Shown: one piece after another, positions 5,941 to 11,211 of the stretch | Position numbering within the stretch: position 1 is the first letter of the stretch | Layout of the letters: each line of letters begins with the position of its first letter | Position numbers and translations under genes: made by a program | Notes under the pieces: generated by a model | Seen by the model: the letters and a program-made list of their open reading frames with translations, nothing else | Databases searched by the model: none | What the model was told of the DNA's origin: nothing | Source: Sphingobium sp. | GTDB lineage: Bacteria > Pseudomonadota > Alphaproteobacteria > Sphingomonadales > Sphingomonadaceae | NCBI GenBank assembly: GCA_030148625.1 | Contig: JASBTC010000309.1 | Span: 1 to 11,211, forward strand | Reading direction: 5' to 3' | DNA: 11,211 nucleotides

Positions 5941-8002
5941 AAAGCGTCTTGCGCAGCCGGACGAGGAAAAACGGGTCCATCACCGCGTTGCGGCGCTCGA
6001 TGGCGGCGATCTGTCCGGCGAGGCGCGAACCATCGTACAGCACGCGCTTGCGGCCGCGCGAACGGAAGCCGATATTCTCGAACATGAAGCGCAGCGACAT
6101 GCCTGGCTTCACCGTCCAGTCCCAATAGATCTTGGCCAGCGGATCGCTGGAGGCGTGGACGGTGCGGATCTCGTTGATCCTGTACGACGTCTCCTGAAAG
6201 CCGGTGTAGAAATCCGCGGTGATCACCGATCGCAGGCGCGGCAATTCCTTGATGATCGTCACATCGCCCTGGAATGGCCGCTGCAACGAGATGCGCCGCC
6301 TTTCCGTCGTCACCGGATCGGTCACCCGCGACCGCCGCCAATTGGCATTGAGCCGGATCAGCGCTCCGCGCGCGCCGAGCCGGTCGAGCGGCAGGCTCAG
6401 CGCCAGCTTCATTTCCTGCTTCGTGCCGCTGCCGATATTGCCGGGCGCATCGAACCGGCCCTCGATCGGGATCAGGTCGATCACATCGCTCAGCGCCGAA
6501 TGGCCGGCGGTCAGGGTCACCGCGCCGCGATCCCAGAAGCGTCGCTCGACGGTCGCTTCAAACAGCCAGGCCTGTTCGGGCGTCAGATCGGGATTGCCGG
6601 CATTCACCGTGCCGGTGTCGAGCGACGCGGTGGTCGCGAAATCCTCGAAATCGAGCTGGCTGACGACGCGCTCGGCGCGCAGACGCACTTCCCAATCCTT
6701 TGCCGGCTCGACCGTGACGTTCAGGCGGGGCTTCACGAAATCGAGCGATCGGGATTGGGTGACGTCACCCTTCACGCCGATCGTCGAGGTCTCGAAACCG
6801 ATCGCCGCCTCGACCGTCGCCCCATCTCCGGCCTGCCAGCGCGCCGCGCCCTCGGCATCGATGCGGCGTTCCTCCACCCGGATGTTCGCCGATGGCAGCG
6901 CGACCGGCACCCCACCGCGAGTAAGGCTGTTCTCCGCGTCGAGGAAATTGAAGGTCCGCTCGATCCGGCCGTCGACCGTCAGCCTCGACGTGGGCAGGAA
7001 ACTGCCGGCGGCACGGACGATCGACTCGCCCGACAAGGCGCGCTCGCTGGAGATCTGCGCCGGCCCGGCTCCCGTCGATCTGGTGACAATGCGGTCGCGC
7101 TCGCGGCTTTCGAGCGCCAGCAGCCGCATCGTCAGCCGTGACGAGAATGTCCGCTCATATTCGATGCTGGCCACGCCTTCGTCGCTCGCGAAATCGGCGT
7201 CGACGGTTTCCTGAAAAGGCGTACCGCCGATATTGGTCAGCCGCGACATGTCCCGCCGGTCCTGCCGGTCGCGTTCGCCACTGACGCTGAAGCGCAGGAA
7301 ATCGGGGCCCTCGCGATATTCGGCCGCACCGTTGCCGCCGACGATGAACCGGTCCCAGTCCGCCTCGAACCGCCCCCAGTCGGTGAGCCGGCCATTGCGG
7401 TCGTGGCGCGAATAGCGGCCGATCCCCGAGATGGTCTGATCCTTGTCCTCGCGCCAATGCAGCACCCCCTCCAGCGACAGCGTGCGGCCCGAACGCGATC
7501 CTTCGACGCGCGCGATCCGCGCGGGCATGGCGTTGGTGTAGAATTTGGTCATCAATTCGGTCGCGACCGACGTCGTGGCGCCCGACCGACGGACGATATT
7601 GGCGACGACGGTCTGGCCGCGCATGTCGATGCCCGGCGCACCGCCCCGGATGATGTCGATGCGCGCGATGCCGGTCGCGGGAATCCGCCGCAACAGATCG
7701 TCGAGATTCTGCGACTTGGTCGATGGCCGCTGGCCGTCGATCAGGATGTTGCCCCCGGTTCCCGCCAGCCCCCGGATCGTGATGTCGCCCTTGTCATAAG
7801 CGAAGCCGGGAATGCGCGTGATGACGTCCAGCGCCATGGTCGGCTGATATTCGGCGAAGAATTCGAGCGGGTAGGAAATCACGCCGCTCCCGGCCGTCGC
7901 CGATGCCGGCCGCGGGGACTCGGGGTCCTCCTGCGCGCGCAGTCCGCCTTCGCCCAGCGCGCCGAAGGACCAGATCAAACCTGCGGTCAGCCGCCTCAGC
8001 AT
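5939..8002 (-). CDS. TonB-dependent outer-membrane receptor
   Basis: An outer-membrane beta-barrel receptor of 687 residues, which takes up a bound ligand with energy from TonB. The N-terminus MLRRLTAGLIWSF, ending LRAQ, is a signal peptide. A plug domain follows at about 40-140: IPGFAYDKGDITIRG, GGNILIDGQRPS, LDDLLRRIPA and IDIIRGGAPGIDM are typical plug motifs. The rest is barrel strands, including the conserved GNPDLTPEQAW segment, and the end DPFFLVRLRKTL resembles a barrel closing strand, though it ends in Leu rather than Phe. It is short for the family and has no extra N-terminal domain and no clear TonB box. AGGGGAG lies six bases before the ATG at 8002 but touches the alternative ATG at 8008, so 8002 is preferred. 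No adjacent gene reveals the ligand. Confidence 0.9.
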   Translation of the reverse strand: MLRRLTAGLIWSFGALGEGGLRAQEDPESPRPASATAGSGVISYPLEFFAEYQPTMALDVITRIPGFAYDKGDITIRGLAGTGGNILIDGQRPSTKSQNLDDLLRRIPATGIARIDIIRGGAPGIDMRGQTVVANIVRRSGATTSVATELMTKFYTNAMPARIARVEGSRSGRTLSLEGVLHWREDKDQTISGIGRYSRHDRNGRLTDWGRFEADWDRFIVGGNGAAEYREGPDFLRFSVSGERDRQDRRDMSRLTNIGGTPFQETVDADFASDEGVASIEYERTFSSRLTMRLLALESRERDRIVTRSTGAGPAQISSERALSGESIVRAAGSFLPTSRLTVDGRIERTFNFLDAENSLTRGGVPVALPSANIRVEERRIDAEGAARWQAGDGATVEAAIGFETSTIGVKGDVTQSRSLDFVKPRLNVTVEPAKDWEVRLRAERVVSQLDFEDFATTASLDTGTVNAGNPDLTPEQAWLFEATVERRFWDRGAVTLTAGHSALSDVIDLIPIEGRFDAPGNIGSGTKQEMKLALSLPLDRLGARGALIRLNANWRRSRVTDPVTTERRRISLQRPFQGDVTIIKELPRLRSVITADFYTGFQETSYRINEIRTVHASSDPLAKIYWDWTVKPGMSLRFMFENIGFRSRGRKRVLYDGSRLAGQIAAIERRNAVMDPFFLVRLRKTL

Positions 8003-8008
8003 CGCCAT

Positions 8009-8025
8009 CTCCCCTGATCGAGGGG
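8009..8025 (-). promoter_or_regulatory. Receptor ribosome binding site inside a small hairpin
   Basis: On the minus strand CCCCT (8025-8021) and AGGGG (8015-8011) can pair around a CGATC loop. The 3' arm is most of the AGGGGAG ribosome binding site (8015-8009) of the TonB receptor gene. A five-pair GC-rich stem could lower translation until opened. The pairing is seen; a regulatory role is a guess. Confidence 0.3.
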
Positions 8026-8070
8026 AAACCTAGAGACACGGCGGGTGCGCGCAATTTCATTGTCGGATTC

Positions 8071-8100
8071 GGCGCGAGAGCGATCATCGCCTCTCGCGCC
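8071..8100. terminator. Perfect 10-bp stem-loop between the zinc-ribbon and receptor genes
   Basis: GGCGCGAGAG (8071-8080) and CTCTCGCGCC (8091-8100) are perfect arms around a ten-base centre that can itself pair in part. It lies 71 bases beyond the zinc-ribbon gene stop and about 70 bases before the receptor start, both on the minus strand. There is no T-run after it, so it is a candidate terminator or leader structure rather than a standard intrinsic terminator. The 162-base gap holds nothing else I can support apart from the receptor ribosome binding site. Confidence 0.4.
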
Positions 8101-8170
8101 TCCTTTGGGGTTACCGAGCCGCGGCGAGCGGCGAGATCTTGAAACGAGCCCGATCGAGGTGGATCAAATC

Positions 8171-8497
8171 TCAGTCAAAGATATCCTCCAGCCAGGATTT
8201 GCGCTTCTTGTGGTGGCGCGCGTCGTGGCTGCCGCCATGATAGCGATCGTCGGAATAGCGATCCTGGCCCCAGGGCTGACGCTGCGGCGGTTGTGATGGT
8301 TGCTGGACCTGCGCGCGCGGCGGCGGGGCCATGTCGGCGGTGCTGCGTTCGATGATCTTGTCGAGTTCGCCGCGATCGAGCCAGATACCCCGGCATTGCG
8401 GGCAATAATCGATCTCGATGCCCTGCCGGTCGCTCATCGCGAGCCCGACCTTGCAGACGGGACAGAGCATCGCCGAGACGGCTTCGGGGGTACGCAT
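8171..8497 (-). CDS. Small TFIIB-like zinc-ribbon protein
   Basis: This 108-residue soluble protein has one zinc ribbon at about 11-50: Cys12-x-x-Cys15 and Cys32-x-x-Cys35, with the family's YCPQC, GIWLDRGELDKI context (zf-TFIIB type, PF13453). A Pro/Gln-rich linker at about 57-78 leads to a His/Arg-rich stretch (HGGSHDARHHKKRK) and a conserved-looking acidic end SWLEDIFD. The ribbon type is known from many bacterial proteins of unknown role; nucleic-acid or protein binding is usually supposed. The start at 8497 has GGAG ten bases upstream; the internal Met10 has no ribosome binding site, so the longer form is chosen. It seems to be a single-gene unit between the hydrolase and the receptor, probably with its own promoter in the 109 bases 8498-8606, where I see no convincing boxes. 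Confidence 0.85.
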   Translation of the reverse strand: MRTPEAVSAMLCPVCKVGLAMSDRQGIEIDYCPQCRGIWLDRGELDKIIERSTADMAPPPRAQVQQPSQPPQRQPWGQDRYSDDRYHGGSHDARHHKKRKSWLEDIFD

Positions 8498-8606
8498 CCT
8501 AAAAAATCTCCACTTTGTAATTCGTTACGTTGGCGAAACACATTCGGCGCGATTTTGTGCCATTTGCGGTCCGAGATTCAGGCCAATATGGGTTCGATTG
8601 ACCCGA

Positions 8607-9521
8607 TTACAGCCCCAATTCACGGCGGATCAGCGGTACGGTCCGCGCCCACGCCCTGGCTTCTGGGACGATCAGTTCGACATGACCTTCATCGGCCACC
8701 GTCACGGTGTGCACCGGCACGCCGCGTGCGCGCAACGCGGTTTCATAAGCAGCGGCATAGGATGGCGGCGCGATCGGATCGCGTGTCGTGTTCACCTGAA
8801 TCCGGCGCGCACCGCCCGCCGCCATCTCGATCGGCGAGGTGTCGGCATAGATGTCGGGCCGCGTCGCACTTGCCGTGCCCGCCATCGCCCGCGGCGCATC
8901 GGTGCCGCAGCCATGACCGGTCGCATTCGATGAAAAGCGCAGATCGGGCAGCCCACCCTGGCTGATCACCGCATGGATCTTCGCGGGCGCCGCGCCACGC
9001 AACGCCGATCCCCTGGGCAGAGCGGGCCGATCGGCGAGCCACAAGGCAAGATGCCCACCCGCCGAGTGGCCGACCGCGACGATCCGGTCGGTCCTGAGCC
9101 CATATTTGGCGCCGTCGCGCACGAGCAGATCGGCAGCGGCGGCGACGTCCATGAACGTGCCGGGATAGCCGCCCCCGGCGCGGTCGACGCCACGATATTC
9201 GATGTTCCAGACCGCAATCCCCTGGCGGCGCAAATCGTCGGCGATCCAGCCCATGATCGTACGATCGGCGACGTCGCTGAGCCAGCAGCCGCCATGGACC
9301 ATCAGCACCACCGGATGCGGCCCCGCCCCCGCCGGCAACCACAGATCGACGATCTGCAGGGGATCCTTGCCATAAGCCAGCGTCCGGTCGGGCGCGGGCT
9401 TCGGCCGGTCGAGCAGATCGGGCCAGGTCATGACCGGCCCGGGCTCAGCCGTCACCGCTGGACTATCGGCCGACATGCCGGCGATCAGGGCAAATATTGC
9501 CAGGACGGCATCCAGCCTCAT
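8607..9521 (-). CDS. Secreted alpha/beta hydrolase (BD-FAE/carboxylesterase-like)
   Basis: A 304-residue serine hydrolase with a signal peptide (MRLDAVLAIFALIAGMSA, cleavage somewhere in 17-25). The oxyanion-hole motif is HGGCW at 76-80, the nucleophile elbow GHSAGG places Ser153, and the expected acid and histidine are Asp248 (TRDP) and His280 (DEGH), so the triad is complete. HGG and GHSAGG with this size fit the BD-FAE/kynurenine-formamidase-like esterases, which cleave esters or amides of small molecules. The true substrate is unknown. The ATG lies 16 bases after the tamB stop, with GGGAGGG about nine bases upstream, so the gene is probably transcribed with tamB. That pairing may be incidental or may place the enzyme in envelope work. 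The hydrolase assignment is firm; esterase versus amidase is not. Confidence 0.9.
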   Translation of the reverse strand: MRLDAVLAIFALIAGMSADSPAVTAEPGPVMTWPDLLDRPKPAPDRTLAYGKDPLQIVDLWLPAGAGPHPVVLMVHGGCWLSDVADRTIMGWIADDLRRQGIAVWNIEYRGVDRAGGGYPGTFMDVAAAADLLVRDGAKYGLRTDRIVAVGHSAGGHLALWLADRPALPRGSALRGAAPAKIHAVISQGGLPDLRFSSNATGHGCGTDAPRAMAGTASATRPDIYADTSPIEMAAGGARRIQVNTTRDPIAPPSYAAAYETALRARGVPVHTVTVADEGHVELIVPEARAWARTVPLIRRELGL

Positions 9522-9537
9522 CCACCGGTCCCTCCCA

Positions 9538-11211
9538 TCAATAATCCTTCGACACGCGGACGTTCACGCTCTGGCGACCGATCGTCGAAATGCTCGACAG
9601 CAACGACAGCCAGCGGGTGATCTGGAATTCGACGCGCGTCGCCGAATAGCCCTGACCGTCGGTGATCAGCTCCACATAGGTCCGCCGGGTGATATACTTG
9701 CCCGCCGCGATCGAGGTGCCCTGTCCCGTCGTGCTGTCCGCCGGCAGGATGCGCAGCCGGTCGAGCCCCGCCGCCTGGCGCACCGCGTTGATCGGATTGA
9801 GCCCACCGCCGCCACCCTGCAGCGCCGCGACCGCCGCAGCGAGCTGAAGCGCCTCGGGCGCCGACAAATTGGTGATCGAGGTGCCGAACAACAGGCGCGA
9901 GAGCAGTTCGTCCTCGGGCAGCGCGGGCACGCTGGTAAAGTCGATTTCAGGCTTCAGGCCGGTGCCGGTCACCCGGATCGTCGCGTTCAGCCCCTGGATG
10001 CTCGCCTGCGCCGCGATATCGATCGTCGGATCAGGCGGACTGTTGCCGCCGAAACGGATCGATCCGCGCTCGAGATCGAAGCTGCGGCCCGCAAATTCAT
10101 AGCTGCCCCGGATCAGGTCGGCGGTGCCGAGGATCGCGGGCGCCTCGACGGTTCCGCCGATATTGAGCGCGGCGCGCCATTCGCTGTCCAACCCCAGGCC
10201 GGAAACGGTCAGGCGATTGCGCGCATTGGCCTTGAGCGCGAGCCGCCACGGCACCGCAGCGGCCGGACGTTCGATCACTTCGCCGCGCCGGTTGAGCTCT
10301 TTCACGTTCAGACGGGGAATGGTCGAAGCGGCGGTGGCGCGACCCAGCACATAGCGGCTCTTCACCAGATCGACCTCGCCGCCGATCACACCGCCGCGCC
10401 CGTCGGTGCGGATCGTGATCGGGCCGGTGACGGTGGCACCGATATCGTCGCGGTTGATCAGCACCGCATTCTTCGCATCGATGGTCAGATCGATGCCGAA
10501 ACCCTGGGCGGACGCCAGGTTGAAGCTGCCCCGCCCGCTCACGGTGCCGTCACTGCCGGCATTGGCGCTCAATTCGTCGATCAGCAACCGGCTGTCGTCG
10601 AACCGCCCGCTCGCCTTCACATTGGTCAACACCGTACCGGTCACAGCGCTTTCGAGCCGCGCGCCCTGGGTGCGCACCGAGCCGCGGATCACCGGATCGG
10701 ACAGTCGCCCGCTGACGTCGGCGCCGATCGCGACCGGACCGGACAGGTCGAAGATCTCGACGCCGGTCAGGCGCCATAATGTGTCGGCGGGGCCGTTATA
10801 GCGGATCTGCGCGAACAATGGCGCGGCGGACAACCGTTCCATGATCCCGCCGCTGGGGCCCAGCGGCGCAAGCCGTGCCTGGGCGCGGCCGATCGTCTGC
10901 CCGCCGCTGGCGGCGACCGCGCGCGCCACCGCGCCGCGTTCGTTGATGACCGCCGCGACACCGACATCGATCGGCTTCGACGACAGCACCAGGCCGGCGC
11001 GCGCCAGCCCGCGAATGCGCACATCGGCACGCCCGACCGGCAGGCTGGCGCGCGCATCCTGGCTGAAATTCAGCGTGCCGCTGGCCATGCCGCTCAGCCC
11101 CAGATCGGGCCATGCCATGTCGAGGATCGACAGCGGCATACGCTGCAGCGTCGCTTCCACCTGATTGGGGCCATCGCCGAACAGGCCGGCGACCGTCGCC
11201 GATCCGCCCGC
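9538..11211 (-). CDS. tamB: TamB, translocation and assembly module inner-membrane subunit, C-terminal part
   Basis: The frame is open to the window end, giving the C-terminal 557 residues of a protein that is usually well over 1000. TamB is anchored in the inner membrane and spans the periplasm as a long beta-structured groove; with TamA or related proteins it supports outer-membrane protein assembly or lipid transport. The visible part is mostly short repeating beta strands, and its last 188 residues form the TamB C-terminal (DUF490) domain: GRSFDLERGSIRFGG, then PEIDFTSVPALPEDELLSRL and LFGTSI, then a Gly-rich turn before the terminal VEFQITRWLSLLSSI and VRVSKDY. A GTG at 11160 is not the real start because coding continues upstream (VAGLFGDGPNQ). 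tamA often lies directly upstream in alphaproteobacteria, which would be outside this window. The hydrolase follows 16 bases later. Confidence 0.92.
   Translation of the reverse strand, partial: AGGSATVAGLFGDGPNQVEATLQRMPLSILDMAWPDLGLSGMASGTLNFSQDARASLPVGRADVRIRGLARAGLVLSSKPIDVGVAAVINERGAVARAVAASGGQTIGRAQARLAPLGPSGGIMERLSAAPLFAQIRYNGPADTLWRLTGVEIFDLSGPVAIGADVSGRLSDPVIRGSVRTQGARLESAVTGTVLTNVKASGRFDDSRLLIDELSANAGSDGTVSGRGSFNLASAQGFGIDLTIDAKNAVLINRDDIGATVTGPITIRTDGRGGVIGGEVDLVKSRYVLGRATAASTIPRLNVKELNRRGEVIERPAAAVPWRLALKANARNRLTVSGLGLDSEWRAALNIGGTVEAPAILGTADLIRGSYEFAGRSFDLERGSIRFGGNSPPDPTIDIAAQASIQGLNATIRVTGTGLKPEIDFTSVPALPEDELLSRLLFGTSITNLSAPEALQLAAAVAALQGGGGGLNPINAVRQAAGLDRLRILPADSTTGQGTSIAAGKYITRRTYVELITDGQGYSATRVEFQITRWLSLLSSISTIGRQSVNVRVSKDY

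Noticed and set aside
5906..7141. Long plus-strand open frame (411 codons) opposite the TonB receptor
   Set aside because: It overlaps the permease end and a clear receptor; its composition is typical of a shadow frame.
8027..8054. TTGCGC-16-TAGGTT as a promoter of the TonB receptor
   Set aside because: The -10 matches only three of six bases, and its start point would remove the 5' arm of the ribosome-site hairpin; too weak to annotate.
9430..10779. Long plus-strand open frame (449 codons) opposite tamB
   Set aside because: Arg/His/Gln-rich shadow of the strongly supported TamB domain.
11158..11160. GTG as the start codon of the TamB frame
   Set aside because: The frame stays open with TamB-like sequence to the window edge, so this is an internal valine.

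Overview
The window is GC-rich DNA that looks like an alphaproteobacterium of the sphingomonad type. This is inferred from the families present (a plug-type TonB-dependent receptor of a style common in sphingomonads, a TamB protein, an FCD-class GntR regulator beside peptide and amino-acid genes), dense coding and codon bias. It cannot be confirmed without a database search. I see no RNA gene, insertion sequence, CRISPR array or integration site, and no gene-free stretch longer than about 165 bases.

Region 1 (1-3771, minus strand) is a regulated catabolic cluster. In transcription order it holds an FCD-type GntR regulator, a promoter with a palindromic operator just downstream of its expected start point, a possible 28-codon leader ORF, a Tat-exported M19 (membrane dipeptidase family) protein, an exported class C-type serine hydrolase, and an AGCS sodium:alanine/glycine-type symporter cut off by the window start. 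The last three genes are packed head to tail (one ATGA overlap and one 2-base gap), so they are almost certainly one operon. The likely theme is cleavage of a small amide or peptide in the periplasm followed by uptake of the freed amino acid; the substrate is unknown. The M19 protein lacks three of the five classical zinc ligands. A 13-base motif is shared between the operon promoter and the start of the regulator gene, which suggests that the regulator controls both.

Region 2 (3877-5931, plus strand) is a two-gene ABC transporter (ATPase and a 462-residue membrane protein) with an ATGA overlap. A perfect 22-bp inverted repeat lies 6 bases before the ATPase start codon, and no ribosome binding site is visible there. 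No second regulator is encoded nearby.

Region 3 (5939-11211, minus strand) begins with a TonB-dependent receptor that converges on the ABC operon with only 7 bases between the two stop codons. Upstream of it are a small TFIIB-like zinc-ribbon protein, a secreted alpha/beta hydrolase with a complete catalytic triad, and the C-terminal 557 residues of TamB, which runs off the window end. TamB and the hydrolase are 16 bases apart and probably co-transcribed.

I do not see a clearly new multi-gene system. The items most worth a second look are the M19 protein with its altered metal site and its regulatory circuit, the orphan palindrome in front of the ABC operon, and the leader ORF.
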